A stretch of 64,000 nucleotides of DNA. Source: Homoserinimonas sp. Its GTDB lineage: Bacteria > Actinomycetota > Actinomycetes > Actinomycetales > Microbacteriaceae. The stretch is taken from NCBI GenBank assembly GCA_023957835.1, contig JAMLGP010000001.1, positions 737,575-801,574 on the forward strand, given 5' to 3'. The translations under genes were made by a program, and so were the position numbers. How positions within the stretch are numbered: position 1 is the stretch's first letter; every line of letters starts with the position of its first letter. This document shows, piece after piece, positions 17,367 to 30,074 of the stretch. Under the pieces are notes generated by a model. That model worked only from the letters and a program-made list of their open reading frames with translations, ran no database searches and was not told the origin of the DNA.

Positions 17367-19430
17367 ATGCAGCCAACCAGGGCAGTCCGCCCTTTCGAAG
17401 TGATCAGCGAGTACGTTCCGAGCGGTGATCAGCCGGCTGCTATCGCCGAATTGGCGGCTCGAATCAACGCGGGTGAAACGGATGTCGTGCTCCTCGGTGC
17501 GACCGGCACCGGCAAATCAGCCACCACGGCCTGGCTCATTGAACAGGTCCAGCGCCCTACCCTCGTGCTCTCCCACAACAAGACCCTTGCCGCGCAACTC
17601 GCAAACGAGTTTCGCGAACTCATGCCGAACAATGCGGTCGAATACTTCGTCTCCTACTACGACTACTACCAGCCGGAAGCCTACGTTCCGCAAACCGATA
17701 CCTTCATCGAGAAGGACAGCTCGATCAATGCCGAAGTCGAGCGGCTTCGACACTCAACCACCAACTCCCTGCTGAGCAGGCGCGATGTTGTCGTCGTTTC
17801 AACGGTCTCCTGCATCTACGGACTTGGCGCGGCCGAAGAGTATCTCGAGGCCATGGTTGCCCTGCAGGTCGGCCAGAACATAAGTCGGGACAAGCTCATT
17901 CGCGACCTCGTGTCCATGCAGTACGTCCGAAACGACATCGACTTTTCTCGGGGCAGGTTCCGGGTGCGCGGCGACACCATCGAGATCATCCCGGTCTACG
18001 AAGAGCACGCGATTCGGATCGAAATGTTCGGCAATGAGATCGAAGCGCTCTATACCCTGCATCCGCTTACCGGAGAAGTGCTCAAGACCATGGATGCAGT
18101 GTCGCTGTTTCCTGCGACCCACTATGCAGCGAGCCCCGAGACCATGAAGCGGGCGATTGCGGGCATCCGGGATGAACTGGACGACAGGCTGAGGGAACTC
18201 GACCGGCAAGGGAAGCTGCTCGAGGCCCAAAGACTAAGAATGCGCACTACCTTCGATCTGGAAATGATGGAGCAGATCGGCTTCTGCAGCGGAATCGAGA
18301 ACTATTCGCGGCACATTGACGGCCGGCAGCCGGGGGAGCCCCCGCACTGCCTGCTCGACTATTTTCCGGAGGATTTTCTGGTCGTAATTGACGAATCCCA
18401 CGTGACGGTGCCTCAAATCGGCGCGATGTATGAGGGCGATGCTTCAAGAAAGAGAACGCTCGTCGAGCACGGTTTCCGCCTGCCGAGCGCTCTGGATAAC
18501 CGGCCGCTCACCTGGCAGGAGTTTCTCGATCGGGTGGGCCAGAAGGTTTATCTCTCGGCAACGCCCGGACGGTACGAACTTGGCATCACCGACAGCATTG
18601 TTGAACAGGTAATCAGACCGACCGGGCTGGTGGACCCGAAGGTTGTAGTCAAACCGATCAAGGGCCAGATTGATGATTTGCTCGAAGAAATCCGGATTCG
18701 GGCCGAGCGGAATGAACGGGTACTCGTCACCACTCTGACCAAGAGGATGGCCGAGGAATTGACCGACTACTTCACCGAAATGGGAGTGCGCGTCAGGTAC
18801 CTGCATTCCGATGTCGATACCCTGCGCAGAGTCGAACTGCTCACCGAACTGCGGCAGGGAGTCTACGACGTACTGGTTGGAATCAATCTGCTTAGAGAAG
18901 GCCTCGACCTGCCGGAAGTCTCACTGGTTTCGATACTGGATGCCGATAAGGAGGGCTTTCTGAGGTCCTCGACTTCGCTCATCCAGACCATCGGCCGCGC
19001 AGCTAGAAACGTCTCCGGCGAGGTCCACATGTACGCAGATACCCTGACCGATTCAATGAAGCTCGCGATCGACGAGACTAATCGAAGGCGGGAAAAGCAA
19101 ATTGCCTGGAACAAGGAGAAGGGCATCGATCCGACTCCGCTGAGAAAGCGAATAGCCGACATCACCGAAGTGCTGATTCGCGAGGAGGCCGATACCGCCC
19201 GATTCCTTCAGGAGTCTGGCGGAACGAAGCGCAGCTCTGCCCCAGTGCCGCTCAGGACGGGAATCGGCGCGAGCGGCGCCAACGAGTTGGAGGCTCTGGT
19301 TCGAGACCTCAACGATCAGATGCTTCAGGCCGCCGGAGAACTCAAATTCGAGCTCGCTGCGCGACTCAGAGACGAGGTAGCCGACTTGAAGAAGGAGCTT
19401 CGTCAAATGGCCGCCGCCGGACACGCCTGA
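17367..19430 (+). CDS. uvrB: excinuclease ABC subunit B
   Basis: UvrB is the damage-verifying helicase-like subunit of nucleotide excision repair. It is loaded by UvrA and recruits UvrC. The Walker A motif LGATGTGKS is near residue 40-50. The beta-hairpin region with [13 protein letters not shown] follows, then the helicase motifs ([21 protein letters not shown]). The C-terminal UVR motif ([20 protein letters not shown]) contacts UvrA and UvrC. Length is 687 residues. uvrB, uvrA and uvrC are consecutive; uvrB has its own leaderless promoter and I see no LexA-like box at it. Confidence 0.98.
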   Translation: MQPTRAVRPFEVISEYVPSGDQPAAIAELAARINAGETDVVLLGATGTGKSATTAWLIEQVQRPTLVLSHNKTLAAQLANEFRELMPNNAVEYFVSYYDYYQPEAYVPQTDTFIEKDSSINAEVERLRHSTTNSLLSRRDVVVVSTVSCIYGLGAAEEYLEAMVALQVGQNISRDKLIRDLVSMQYVRNDIDFSRGRFRVRGDTIEIIPVYEEHAIRIEMFGNEIEALYTLHPLTGEVLKTMDAVSLFPATHYAASPETMKRAIAGIRDELDDRLRELDRQGKLLEAQRLRMRTTFDLEMMEQIGFCSGIENYSRHIDGRQPGEPPHCLLDYFPEDFLVVIDESHVTVPQIGAMYEGDASRKRTLVEHGFRLPSALDNRPLTWQEFLDRVGQKVYLSATPGRYELGITDSIVEQVIRPTGLVDPKVVVKPIKGQIDDLLEEIRIRAERNERVLVTTLTKRMAEELTDYFTEMGVRVRYLHSDVDTLRRVELLTELRQGVYDVLVGINLLREGLDLPEVSLVSILDADKEGFLRSSTSLIQTIGRAARNVSGEVHMYADTLTDSMKLAIDETNRRREKQIAWNKEKGIDPTPLRKRIADITEVLIREEADTARFLQESGGTKRSSAPVPLRTGIGASGANELEALVRDLNDQMLQAAGELKFELAARLRDEVADLKKELRQMAAAGHA

Positions 19431-19450
19431 GTCCAGCATCATGTCGCAGG

Positions 19451-19466
19451 TCGAATCTATGATCGA
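19451..19466 (+). promoter_or_regulatory. LexA-like SOS box overlapping the uvrA -10 element
   Basis: TCGAAT-CTAT-GATCGA matches 10 of the 12 defined bases of the actinobacterial SOS box TCGAAC-N4-GTTCGA. It contains the consensus -10 TATGAT (19458-19463), which ends 7 nt before GTG 19471. Bound LexA would block polymerase directly. Confidence 0.55.
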
Positions 19467-19470
19467 TGGT

Positions 19471-22389
19471 GTGTCGCTGTCTGAAAGTATTGAGCCCCTC
19501 GAAACCTCGAACGTAACGAGTATCGGCGCAGGCAGGACCAACGACACCCTCAGAGTGCGCGGAGCCCGCGTTCACAATCTCAAGAACGTCGATCTGGAGA
19601 TCCCGCGCAACTCTCTCGTGGTATTCACGGGTCTTTCCGGCTCGGGAAAGTCGAGCCTCGCTTTCGACACGATCTTCGCCGAGGGTCAGCGCAGATATGT
19701 TGAATCTCTCTCCGCCTATGCCAGGCAATTCCTCGGTCAGGTCGATCGGCCCGACGTCGACTTCATTGAAGGGCTTAGCCCGGCAGTCTCGATCGACCAG
19801 AAGTCAACCAATCGAAACCCCCGTTCTACCGTCGGCACCATCACCGAGGTGTATGACTACATGCGACTGCTCTGGGCCAGAATCGGCATTCCGTACTGCC
19901 CGGAGTGCGGTGAGCGAATTCAGCGCCAGACCGTGCAGCAAATCGCAGACCAGTTAATGGAGCTTGAGACCGGAACCCGATTCCAGGTTATGAGTCCGGT
20001 CGTGAGCCAGAAGAAGGGCGAGTTCGTGGATCTCTTCCAGGAACTCGCAGCCGGTGGTTACTCGAGAGCGCTCGTGGATGGCGAGATGGTGCAGCTCTCC
20101 GACCCGCCGACTCTCAAAAAGCAGTTCAAGCACGATATTTCGGTAGTGATCGACCGACTCGTTGCCGGCCCGGACATGCTTTCCCGACTGACCGATTCGC
20201 TCGAAACCGCACTGCGGCTCACAGACGGTGTAGTTTCGATCAACTACGTCGATCTGGAAGGCGACAAAGCCTGGCAGTCATTCTCGGAGAAGCTGTCCTG
20301 CCCCAACGGACATCCGGTTCAGCTCACCGAAATCGAACCGCGCACCTTTTCGTTCAACGCCCCCTTCGGTGCCTGCCCCGCCTGTTCCGGACTGGGTACG
20401 AGGATGTCGGTGGATACCGAAATGCTCCTCGGCGATCCTTCGCTGAGCATTGCCGAAGGCGTGATCCTGCCCTGGTCGCAATCCGGAAAGGGCTTGTTCA
20501 ACTATTTCCAGCGCCTGCTTGAGGGACTCGCTCAGGATCTGGACTTCTCGCTTAACACGGCGTGGGAGAAGCTTTCCGATTCGATCCACGAAGCCGTGCT
20601 TCGCGGAAACAACTTCGAAGTCACTATCCGCTGGAAGAACCGATTCGGCCGCGAAATGCGCTACACGACCGGTTTCGAGGGAGTAATTCCCTACATTGAG
20701 CGGAAGTACCAGGAAGCTGAGACCGATTCGGCGAGGCAGCGCTGGTCGAGCTACCTGAGGGAGACTCCGTGCCCGGTGTGCGAGGGTTCAAGGCTCAAGC
20801 CTGAAGTGCTCGCGGTCAAAGTCGGCGGGTCGAGTATTTCCGAGGTTTGTCTGCTCAGCCTCGATTCTGCTCTCGGCTTCATGAACGAACTTCAATTGAA
20901 CGCTAAAGAGGCCAAGATCGCGGCCGCAGTGCTTCGGGAAATCAGGGCGAGGCTCGAATTTCTGCACGAAGTGGGACTGGGTTATCTGAATCTGGCGAGA
21001 TCAGCCGGTTCGCTCTCCGGAGGCGAGGCCCAGAGAATCAGACTCGCCACCCAGATCGGCTCCGGCCTTACCGGCGTGCTGTACGTGCTTGACGAGCCGA
21101 GTATCGGACTGCACCAGAGGGATAACCACCGTCTGATCGAGACTCTCGTCAAGCTTCGCGATCTGGGGAACACGCTAATTGTCGTCGAGCACGATGAGGA
21201 CACGATCAAGACCGCCGACTGGATCGTAGACATCGGGCCAGGCGCGGGAGAGCACGGGGGAGAGGTGGTCCACTCCGGGGACTATCGCACGCTGCTTGAA
21301 AACCGCGTTTCGATAACCGGAGATTATCTTTCGGGCAGAAAAGCGATCGAAACCCCGCGAAAGCGCCGGCCGGTAGACGAGTCGAGAATACTCACCGTAG
21401 AGGGGGCGAGAGCGAACAACCTGAAGGATCTGACGGTCGAGTTTCCGCTCGGGCTGTTTATCGCAGTAACGGGAGTGAGCGGCTCAGGCAAATCATCGCT
21501 CGTGAACGATATTCTCTATCGGTCTCTGGCAAACCAGCTCAATGGGGCGAGGCAAATTCCCGGCAGACACACGAGAATTACCGGCCTCGACAACCTCGAC
21601 AAGGTAATTCACGTCGACCAGGCGCCGATCGGACGCACTCCGAGATCGAACCCCGCGACCTATACCGGAGTCTTCGACCGAATCCGCACCCTCTTCTCAG
21701 AGACGGCGGAAGCAAAGGCGAGGGGCTACCTTCCGGGCCGGTTTAGTTTCAATGTCAAAGGCGGCCGCTGCGAGCACTGCGCCGGTGACGGAACCATAAC
21801 CATCGAAATGAACTTCCTGCCGGATGTCTACGTGGTCTGCGAAGTCTGCGGTGGCGCGCGCTATAACCGCGACACTCTCGCGGTGCGCTACAAGGGCAAG
21901 AACATCGCGGAAGTACTGGATATGCCGATCAGCGAAGCCGCGAAGTTCTTCGAGGCTGTCAGCGGCATCCACCGGTATTTAAAGACTCTCGTGGATGTCG
22001 GACTCGGCTACGTACGCCTCGGCCAGAGCGCAACGACCCTCTCCGGCGGCGAAGCCCAGAGAGTCAAGCTCGCAACCGAACTGCAGCGCCGTTCACTGGG
22101 CAGAAGCATCTACGTTCTGGATGAGCCGACGACCGGATTGCACTTCGAGGACGTGCGTAAGCTGCTGCTCGTGCTCAACGGACTCGTCGAAAAGGGCAAC
22201 TCGGTGGTCGTAATCGAGCACAATCTCGACGTAATTAAGTCCGCGGACTGGATCATCGATCTTGGGCCGGAAGGCGGAGACGCCGGCGGCCAGGTGGTGG
22301 CGACGGGAACCCCGGAACAGGTTGCAAAATCGCTCTCCAGCTACACAGGAACCTTCCTGCGCGGAATACTTTCAACCAAAAAGCCATGA
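19471..22389 (+). CDS. uvrA: excinuclease ABC subunit A
   Basis: UvrA dimers recognise distorted DNA and load UvrB. Two ABC ATPase halves are present, with Walker A motifs [10 protein letters not shown] and [10 protein letters not shown] and signatures LSGGEAQRI and LSGGEAQRV. Zinc-binding cysteine pairs are visible ([30 protein letters not shown]). I choose GTG 19471 because TATGAT lies 7 nt upstream; ATG 19441 would add ten residues and would make the SOS box coding. Either start leaves an N-terminal extension of 25-35 residues before the conserved [13 protein letters not shown]. The stop codon overlaps the uvrC start (ATGA). Confidence 0.95.
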   Translation: MSLSESIEPLETSNVTSIGAGRTNDTLRVRGARVHNLKNVDLEIPRNSLVVFTGLSGSGKSSLAFDTIFAEGQRRYVESLSAYARQFLGQVDRPDVDFIEGLSPAVSIDQKSTNRNPRSTVGTITEVYDYMRLLWARIGIPYCPECGERIQRQTVQQIADQLMELETGTRFQVMSPVVSQKKGEFVDLFQELAAGGYSRALVDGEMVQLSDPPTLKKQFKHDISVVIDRLVAGPDMLSRLTDSLETALRLTDGVVSINYVDLEGDKAWQSFSEKLSCPNGHPVQLTEIEPRTFSFNAPFGACPACSGLGTRMSVDTEMLLGDPSLSIAEGVILPWSQSGKGLFNYFQRLLEGLAQDLDFSLNTAWEKLSDSIHEAVLRGNNFEVTIRWKNRFGREMRYTTGFEGVIPYIERKYQEAETDSARQRWSSYLRETPCPVCEGSRLKPEVLAVKVGGSSISEVCLLSLDSALGFMNELQLNAKEAKIAAAVLREIRARLEFLHEVGLGYLNLARSAGSLSGGEAQRIRLATQIGSGLTGVLYVLDEPSIGLHQRDNHRLIETLVKLRDLGNTLIVVEHDEDTIKTADWIVDIGPGAGEHGGEVVHSGDYRTLLENRVSITGDYLSGRKAIETPRKRRPVDESRILTVEGARANNLKDLTVEFPLGLFIAVTGVSGSGKSSLVNDILYRSLANQLNGARQIPGRHTRITGLDNLDKVIHVDQAPIGRTPRSNPATYTGVFDRIRTLFSETAEAKARGYLPGRFSFNVKGGRCEHCAGDGTITIEMNFLPDVYVVCEVCGGARYNRDTLAVRYKGKNIAEVLDMPISEAAKFFEAVSGIHRYLKTLVDVGLGYVRLGQSATTLSGGEAQRVKLATELQRRSLGRSIYVLDEPTTGLHFEDVRKLLLVLNGLVEKGNSVVVIEHNLDVIKSADWIIDLGPEGGDAGGQVVATGTPEQVAKSLSSYTGTFLRGILSTKKP

Positions 22390-24314
22390 GCAATTCGGTT
22401 TCCTACCGACCAAAGACCGGAGAGATTCCTACCTCTCCCGGTGTATACCGGTTCAGAGACCCTGCCAGGCGCATTCTCTACGTCGGCAAAGCCAAGAACC
22501 TTAGAGCGAGGCTGAGCAATTACTTTGCCCCGCTCGAGAGCCTGCACGAACGCACGCGCAGAATGGTAACCACCGCGAGTTCAGTCGAATGGACGGTTGT
22601 CGGCAGTGAATTCGAGGCGCTGCAGCTTGAATTCAGCTGGATCAAGGAATTCAATCCGCCATTCAATGTACAGTTCCGGGACGACAAGAGCTACCCGTAT
22701 CTCGCCATCACTCTTGCGGAAGACGTACCCAGAGTGTTCATTACGAGAAACCACGCGATCAAAGGTGCGCGATACTTCGGCCCGTACACGAAGGTTTGGG
22801 CGATCAGAGAAACTCTCGACTTGTTGCTGAAAGTTTTTCCCATGCGCAGTTGCACCGATTCCGTTTATCGAAGGGCGGAACAAACCGGTCGTCCGTGTCT
22901 ACTCGGGCAAATCGGCAAGTGTGCAGCACCCTGCGTCGGCTGGATCAGCAGGGAAGACCACAAGGCGCTCTCTTTGGACTTTTCCTCGTTCATGGCCGGG
23001 AACGACTCATCCTTTCTGAACCAGCTTCAGTCGAAAATGAAGGCGGCCGCCGCCGAGCAGGACTACGAAACCGCTGCGAAGTACCGCGACCAGTTGACCG
23101 CTCTGGAGACGGTGCTTTCAAAGAACTCCATCGTCCTGCCGGATTCGATCGACGCAGACTTGTTCGGAATCGCCGATGATGAACTCGCCGCCGCCGTTCA
23201 GCTATTCATAGTCCGCGGCGGGCGAATCCGGGGAGTGCGAAGCTGGGTTCTCGACAAGGAGCTCGACCTCAAGCTCCCGGAACTTGTAGAGACGGTAATC
23301 CAGAACGCCTATTCGGATGCCGCAGGCGAGCCTCTGGTACCACCCCGGCTGGTCGCAGTGCCGGCACTGCCCGAAGACACGGAAGGGCTCGAGCGCTACC
23401 TGAGCCAGCAGCGGCAGGCCCATGGCAGCGCTGGTCGAGTCGAATTCCGCGTGCCAAAACGAGGAGACCTCGCTCAACTGGCCGAAACGGTACTGACCAA
23501 TGCGAAGAGTTCACTGGCCAGTTACAAGACCCGAAGGAGCAGCGACTTCGTTGCGCGCTCCGCGGCTCTGAGCGACATCCAGGAAGCGCTCGGAATGGCC
23601 GAGGCCCCACTCAGAATGGAGTGCTTCGACATTTCGCACCTCTCAGGCACGAACATCGTCGCTTCAATGGTCGTGTTCGAGGACGGCCTGCCGAGGAAGG
23701 ATCTCTACCGAAGATTCAGCATTGCCGAATCCGCGGACGATACCGAGTCGATCTACCAGACGCTTTCCAGAAGACTCAGTCGGCTGACCGAGGATCCAGA
23801 ATCGGAAGCAGAATCAGCCGAAACCGAAATCGCGGAAGCGCCGAGGAAGCGATTCGCCTATCGCCCCAATCTGCTCATTGTGGATGGCGGTCAACCACAG
23901 GTTCAGGCTGCGGCGAGGGTCTTTAGAGAGCTCGGCATCCCGACCAGTGGTGAAGGTTCGATCGCTCTTTGCGGGATCGCCAAGCGGCTCGAAGAGATCT
24001 GGCTGCCAGACAGCGACTTCCCGGTAATACTGCCGAGAAACAGCGATGCGCTGTTTCTTATTCAGCGGATCAGGGATGAAGCGCACAGATTCGCAATCAC
24101 CTTCCAGCGCAAGAAGCGCAAGGCAGATATCACGAGCGTCCTCAGCGAGATTCCGGGACTGGGTCCGGCCCGAGTTGCGGAGTTGCTTCGACACTTCGGC
24201 TCGGTGAAGCACCTCAAGTCCGCGTCCGCTGAAGATCTCACTGAAGTGAAGGGGATCGGGGAATCAATGGCAGAACTAATCCACTCGCAGCTTCACCCCG
24301 ATTCGAGCAGCTAA
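22386..24314 (+). CDS. uvrC: excinuclease ABC subunit C
   Basis: UvrC makes both incisions around a lesion. The N-terminal GIY-YIG nuclease ([20 protein letters not shown]) makes the 3' cut. A UVR motif follows (around residues 215-250, [20 protein letters not shown]), then the RNase H-like domain for the 5' cut ([25 protein letters not shown]). Two helix-hairpin-helix motifs close the protein ([25 protein letters not shown]). The length of 642 residues is normal. The start overlaps the uvrA stop by 4 nt, so translation is coupled. Confidence 0.98.
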   Translation: MSNSVSYRPKTGEIPTSPGVYRFRDPARRILYVGKAKNLRARLSNYFAPLESLHERTRRMVTTASSVEWTVVGSEFEALQLEFSWIKEFNPPFNVQFRDDKSYPYLAITLAEDVPRVFITRNHAIKGARYFGPYTKVWAIRETLDLLLKVFPMRSCTDSVYRRAEQTGRPCLLGQIGKCAAPCVGWISREDHKALSLDFSSFMAGNDSSFLNQLQSKMKAAAAEQDYETAAKYRDQLTALETVLSKNSIVLPDSIDADLFGIADDELAAAVQLFIVRGGRIRGVRSWVLDKELDLKLPELVETVIQNAYSDAAGEPLVPPRLVAVPALPEDTEGLERYLSQQRQAHGSAGRVEFRVPKRGDLAQLAETVLTNAKSSLASYKTRRSSDFVARSAALSDIQEALGMAEAPLRMECFDISHLSGTNIVASMVVFEDGLPRKDLYRRFSIAESADDTESIYQTLSRRLSRLTEDPESEAESAETEIAEAPRKRFAYRPNLLIVDGGQPQVQAAARVFRELGIPTSGEGSIALCGIAKRLEEIWLPDSDFPVILPRNSDALFLIQRIRDEAHRFAITFQRKKRKADITSVLSEIPGLGPARVAELLRHFGSVKHLKSASAEDLTEVKGIGESMAELIHSQLHPDSSS

Positions 24315-24380
24315 ATCAGGCACTAGTTCAAGCGACTAGGCTTTGATCAATCAAGAGCTAGGCAAGGATGCGATCGCGCA

Positions 24381-25256
24381 ATGACGGACGTCGGATCTGA
24401 CCAGAAGGTTCTGGTCGTAACCGGGATGTCCGGCGCGGGCAGATCAACGGTCGGAAACGCCCTCGAAGATCTCGGCTGGTATGTGGTCGACAACCTGCCC
24501 CCGCAAATGATCAGGCCACTCGTCGAACTCGCCGCTAAGGCCGGAGACACCGTCCCGAAGATTGCCGCGATTACCGATGTTCGAGGTGGCCGGCTCTTCG
24601 CCGATCTCGAGCAGTCAGTTGAAGCTCTAAAGGCGGCAGCTGACGTCACTGTGGTATTTCTCGAAGCCACCGACGAGACCCTGGTCCGCCGGTTCGAGCA
24701 GGTAAGGCGCCCGCATCCGCTTCAGGGCGATGGAACTCTGCTCGACGGAATCAGCGCAGAACGCCAGCGAATGCTCTCGATGCGGGAATCCAGCGACATA
24801 ATCATCGATACTTCCGAGCTCAACATCCACCAGCTTGCGACCAAGATTTCCGACATCTTCGCCGAAGACGGGTCCCCCGGAGTGCAGCTGACCATTACGA
24901 GCTTCGGTTTCAAGTACGGAGTTCCCACCGACGCAGACATAGTGGCAGACATGCGATTTCTGCCGAATCCATTCTGGAATCCGGAACTGAGGGGCCACAC
25001 CGGCCTCGAACCGAAGGTTCGCGACTTCGTGCTCGCCCAGACCGGGGCACTGGAGTTTGTTGACGCATATTCCGCTGCTCTCGCCCCGGTACTCGCCGGC
25101 TATCAGCGGGAAAACAAGCGGCACGCAACGATCGCCCTGGGCTGCACCGGGGGAAAACACCGTTCGGTCGTAATAGCGGAGGAGTTGTCCAATAGGCTTC
25201 GTGAGTTGCCCGGAGTTGCCGTGACGGTGCGGCACAGAGATCTCGGACGGGAGTGA
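24381..25256 (+). CDS. rapZ: RNase adapter / nucleotide-binding protein RapZ (YvcJ)
   Basis: RapZ family proteins bind nucleotides and, in E. coli, guide RNase E to the small RNA GlmZ; in Gram-positives the role is unclear. The Walker A loop reads GMSGAGRST, with Arg in place of the usual Lys, a variant I recall in actinobacteria. DNLPP and the C-terminal domain with CTGGKHRSV are conserved. Length is 291 residues. A possible -10 TAGGCT lies at 24337-24342 and AAGGA at 24364-24368 is a ribosome site, so this mRNA has a short leader. Overlap with whiA is 4 nt (GTGA). Confidence 0.95.
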   Translation: MTDVGSDQKVLVVTGMSGAGRSTVGNALEDLGWYVVDNLPPQMIRPLVELAAKAGDTVPKIAAITDVRGGRLFADLEQSVEALKAAADVTVVFLEATDETLVRRFEQVRRPHPLQGDGTLLDGISAERQRMLSMRESSDIIIDTSELNIHQLATKISDIFAEDGSPGVQLTITSFGFKYGVPTDADIVADMRFLPNPFWNPELRGHTGLEPKVRDFVLAQTGALEFVDAYSAALAPVLAGYQRENKRHATIALGCTGGKHRSVVIAEELSNRLRELPGVAVTVRHRDLGRE

Positions 25257-26245
25257 AATTGGCAGCCACGACGCTTACTTCTGAAGTCAAGGACGAGCTC
25301 CGCCGGGTAGAAACCACCAAGACGGATGTCCGCAAGGCAGAGCTCACAACTACGCTGCGATTTGCAGGCGGACTCCATGTAATCTCTGGCCGGATCGCGA
25401 TCGAAGCCGAACTTGACTCGATGGAAGTGTCGCAAAGGCTGCGGAAGGCGCTTGCCGAAATCTTCGGAGTAAAGAGCGAGCTGTCGGTTCTGAGTGCTTC
25501 CGGACCCAGAACCACGACCAACTACCTCGTCAGAGTTCTTGATGCAGAGACCCTGGCTCGCCAGACCGGCTTGCTCGACCAGCGAGGACGACCGGTGCGC
25601 GGCCTGCCGAACAAACTCACTACCGGTTCACCTGAAGAACTTGCAGCGATCTGGAGAGGGGCCTTTCTCGCCAGGGGGACACTCAGCGATCCGGGGCGCT
25701 CGTCATCCCTCGAAGTCGTCTCTCCCGGCAATGAGTCTGCAATGGCGCTTGTCGGAGCGGCCGGACGGCTCAAAGTGCCCGCCAAGACGCGGGAAGTCAG
25801 GGGAGTGCACAGAGTCGTAGTGCGCGAAGGTGAGGCGATAGCAGCCCTCCTGAGGCGAATGGGGGCCGTTTCCATGGTTTCCAGGTGGGAAGAATTGCGC
25901 CAGAGGCGAGAGGTGCGTGCCGGGGTCAATAGGCTTGTGAATTTCGACGATGCGAACCTGCGCCGATCTGCTCAGGCCGCCGTTGCCGCCTGCGCGAGAA
26001 TCGAGCGAGCCCTCGAGATTCTCGGCGACAGCGTCCCAACTCACTTGCGCTACGCCGGCCAGCTGAGGCTTGATTTCAAGGATGCGAGCCTCGATGAGCT
26101 CGGCCACCACGCCGACCCTCCAATGACCAAGGACGCGGTTGCAGGCCGGATCCGGCGGCTCTTGGCCATGGCGGACAAGGTCGCCGCGGAACAGGGGATT
26201 CCCGGTACCGAAGCGAACCTTCCACCTGACTTCGCAATCTCCTGA
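25253..26245 (+). CDS. whiA: DNA-binding protein WhiA
   Basis: WhiA is a transcription factor that controls sporulation septation with WhiB in Streptomyces and affects cell division elsewhere. The N-terminal domain is the degenerate LAGLIDADG homing-endonuclease fold. The C-terminal DUF199 domain is a helix-turn-helix ([19 protein letters not shown] near residues 285-303). Length is 330 residues. The GTG start overlaps the rapZ stop. The gene yvcK, often found between rapZ and whiA, is absent here. Confidence 0.95.
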   Translation: MKLAATTLTSEVKDELRRVETTKTDVRKAELTTTLRFAGGLHVISGRIAIEAELDSMEVSQRLRKALAEIFGVKSELSVLSASGPRTTTNYLVRVLDAETLARQTGLLDQRGRPVRGLPNKLTTGSPEELAAIWRGAFLARGTLSDPGRSSSLEVVSPGNESAMALVGAAGRLKVPAKTREVRGVHRVVVREGEAIAALLRRMGAVSMVSRWEELRQRREVRAGVNRLVNFDDANLRRSAQAAVAACARIERALEILGDSVPTHLRYAGQLRLDFKDASLDELGHHADPPMTKDAVAGRIRRLLAMADKVAAEQGIPGTEANLPPDFAIS

Positions 26246-26335
26246 AACGGGGCCGAATCAATCGGCATAGACTGGAACTGTCCTCAGCGACGAGGTTCGC
26301 TTTCCGAGGCATGCAATCTGCAAGGAGATTCCACT

Positions 26336-28005
<1,670 letters not shown>

Positions 28006-28014
28006 GCTCGAATC

Positions 28015-29229
28015 GTGCTTCGAACCATCGAGTCCCTCGGGCCACTGGGCGGAAAGCGGATCATCGTCCGCTGCGATTTGAATGTTCCGCTGGAGGGTGG
28101 TGCGATCACCGACGACGGGCGGATTCGCGCGTCACTTACGACACTCAACGAACTGCTGCACGCCGGGGTAAAGGTAATAGTCATCTCCCACCTTGGTCGC
28201 CCCGACGCGGCTCCGGATGCTGCCTACAGCCTTGCTCCGGTCGCCCAGCGGCTTTCAGAGCTACTTGGCCAGCCGGTGACCTTCGCGACAGATACGATCG
28301 GCCAGGCGGCAAGGAGCGCTGTGGCCGGACTCGGAGAGGGCGAGATCGCGCTGCTTGAGAACCTCAGGTTCAACAAGGGCGAAACCGCCAAAAACGATGC
28401 AGAGCGCCGCGAGTTCGCGTCGAAGCTGGCCGAATTCGCAGACGCGTTCGTTTCGGACGGCTTCGGCGTAGTCCACCGCAAACAGGCGAGCGTCTGGGAT
28501 CTCGCAGAATTGCTGCCGAGCGCGGCCGGAAGACTCATCGAGACAGAGCTCGGAGTACTCGAGCGGCTCACAGAGCGTCCTGAGCGGCCGTACACGGTGG
28601 TTCTCGGTGGCGCAAAGGTTTCAGACAAGCTCGGCGTGATCGAACATCTACTGCCGAAGGTCGATTCGCTGCTGATCGGCGGTGGAATGACGTACACCTT
28701 CCTCGCAGCCCAGGGCAATTCGGTTGGGGCAAGTCTGCTTGAAGCAGATCAGCTCGACACCGTGAAGGGCTACCTCGCGAAGGCAAAGGAAATTGGAGTC
28801 GAACTGGTGTTGCCGGTCGACGCGGTAATGGCGTCCGGATTCAAGGCGGACGCAGATCACGAGGTCCGTCCGGTCGAATCACTCGAAGCTGCACCCTGGG
28901 GCGCGGCCGGCATGGGGCTGGATATCGGCCCGCAAACCGCGCAGGAGTTCGCTCAAGTAGTGAAGGCATCCAGAACAGTGTTCTGGAACGGGCCAATGGG
29001 CGTCTTTGAGTTCCCGGCTTTCGCCGAAGGCACCCGCACTCTGGCGAAGGCACTCACCGAGGTTCGGGGGCTTTCGGTAGTCGGCGGGGGTGATTCCGCA
29101 GCCGCAGTTCGGGAGTTCGGCTACACGGAGGCTGATTTCGGGCACATTTCGACTGGCGGAGGAGCGAGCCTCGAATTTCTCGAGGGGGAGTCGCTCCCCG
29201 GACTGGAGGTATTGGGTTGGCAGAGCTAA
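28015..29229 (+). CDS. pgk: phosphoglycerate kinase
   Basis: Pgk makes ATP from 1,3-bisphosphoglycerate. The N-terminal substrate motif RCDLNVPLEGG, the basic HLGRP loop and the nucleotide-binding region VGGGDSAAAV near the C-terminus are all present. Length is 404 residues. The start is GTG 28015, 9 nt after the gap stop. The 3' end overlaps tpiA by 13 nt, so the two are translationally coupled. Confidence 0.97.
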   Translation: MLRTIESLGPLGGKRIIVRCDLNVPLEGGAITDDGRIRASLTTLNELLHAGVKVIVISHLGRPDAAPDAAYSLAPVAQRLSELLGQPVTFATDTIGQAARSAVAGLGEGEIALLENLRFNKGETAKNDAERREFASKLAEFADAFVSDGFGVVHRKQASVWDLAELLPSAAGRLIETELGVLERLTERPERPYTVVLGGAKVSDKLGVIEHLLPKVDSLLIGGGMTYTFLAAQGNSVGASLLEADQLDTVKGYLAKAKEIGVELVLPVDAVMASGFKADADHEVRPVESLEAAPWGAAGMGLDIGPQTAQEFAQVVKASRTVFWNGPMGVFEFPAFAEGTRTLAKALTEVRGLSVVGGGDSAAAVREFGYTEADFGHISTGGGASLEFLEGESLPGLEVLGWQS

Positions 29230-30014
29230 CGACGGACCGCATCCCGCTGATCGCGGGCAACTGGAAGATGAATCTCGACCACCTGCAGTCGATCGCCTTC
29301 GTGCAAAAACTCGCCTGGGCTCTCAAGGATGCCCGATTCGACTTCAGCACGGTCGAAGTGGCGGTTTTCCCCCCGTTCACCGATTTGCGCTCGGTCCAGT
29401 CGCTAATTGCCGGAGACAAATTCGAGCTCACTTTCGGTGCGCAGGATGTTTCAGAGCACGATTCGGGCGCCTACACCGGCGAAGTCTCCGGTGCTTTCCT
29501 CAAGGCTCTTGACTGCAAGTTCGCGATCGTCGGCCATTCTGAGCGACGCGGCCATCACGCGGAGTCGAGCGAAACCGTCGGTTCAAAGGCCGCAGCCGCT
29601 ATTCGGCACGGTCTAGTCCCGGTAATTTGCGTCGGAGAGACCGCCGAAGACCTCGAAACCAAGGGCGCGAGCGCAGTTCCAGTTGAGCAACTGGAAATCG
29701 CACTGGCTGCGCTGCCGAAGTCGGTAGAGATTGTCGTGGCCTACGAACCGGTCTGGGCGATCGGTTCCGGCCAGGCTGCGACGCCAGAACAGGCAGAGGA
29801 TGTCGCAGGCAAGCTGCGCGAGGTAATCGGCAGGTCCCTGGGAGCCGACACCGCAAAGTCAACCCGGGTCCTCTACGGCGGCTCCGTCAAGTCCGGAAAC
29901 ATCGCGAGCTTCATGCGGCAGCCGAACGTCGACGGCGCCCTCGTCGGCGGCGCGAGCCTCGTAGTCGACGAGTTCGCAAAGATCGCCCGCTACCAAAGCC
30001 ACGTCGGGGTTTAG
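29217..30014 (+). CDS. tpiA: triosephosphate isomerase
   Basis: TpiA interconverts dihydroxyacetone phosphate and glyceraldehyde 3-phosphate. Catalytic residues are seen in GNWKMN (Lys), VGHSERR (His) and AYEPVWAIGSG (Glu), and the phosphate loop is YGGSVKSGN. The TTG start at 29217 sits behind GGAGGT inside the end of pgk. Length is 265 residues. In related genomes secG usually follows directly; here a 5-kb operon separates them. Confidence 0.97.
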   Translation: MAELTTDRIPLIAGNWKMNLDHLQSIAFVQKLAWALKDARFDFSTVEVAVFPPFTDLRSVQSLIAGDKFELTFGAQDVSEHDSGAYTGEVSGAFLKALDCKFAIVGHSERRGHHAESSETVGSKAAAAIRHGLVPVICVGETAEDLETKGASAVPVEQLEIALAALPKSVEIVVAYEPVWAIGSGQAATPEQAEDVAGKLREVIGRSLGADTAKSTRVLYGGSVKSGNIASFMRQPNVDGALVGGASLVVDEFAKIARYQSHVGV

Positions 30015-30023
30015 AGCCGCGAA

Positions 30024-30055
30024 TCTACGTGATTCTTTTCGGCTCGATACGTAGA
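30024..30055. repeat. inverted repeat upstream of the accessory operon (operator candidate)
   Basis: TCTACGT (30024-30030) and ACGTAGA (30049-30055) are a perfect inverted pair separated by 18 bp, ending 7 bp before the -10 element. The spacing suits a dimeric repressor or activator touching two successive helix turns. It could also fold as a weak stem-loop at the end of tpiA, but no U-tract follows. Confidence 0.5.
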
Positions 30056-30062
30056 CAAAGCG

Positions 30063-30068
30063 TACAAT
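30063..30068 (+). promoter_or_regulatory. -10 element of the accessory operon, leaderless
   Basis: TACAAT is followed by 6 nt and ATG 30075. No good -35 is seen, which would fit dependence on an activator bound at the adjacent inverted repeat. Confidence 0.55.
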
Positions 30069-30074
30069 TCCGGA

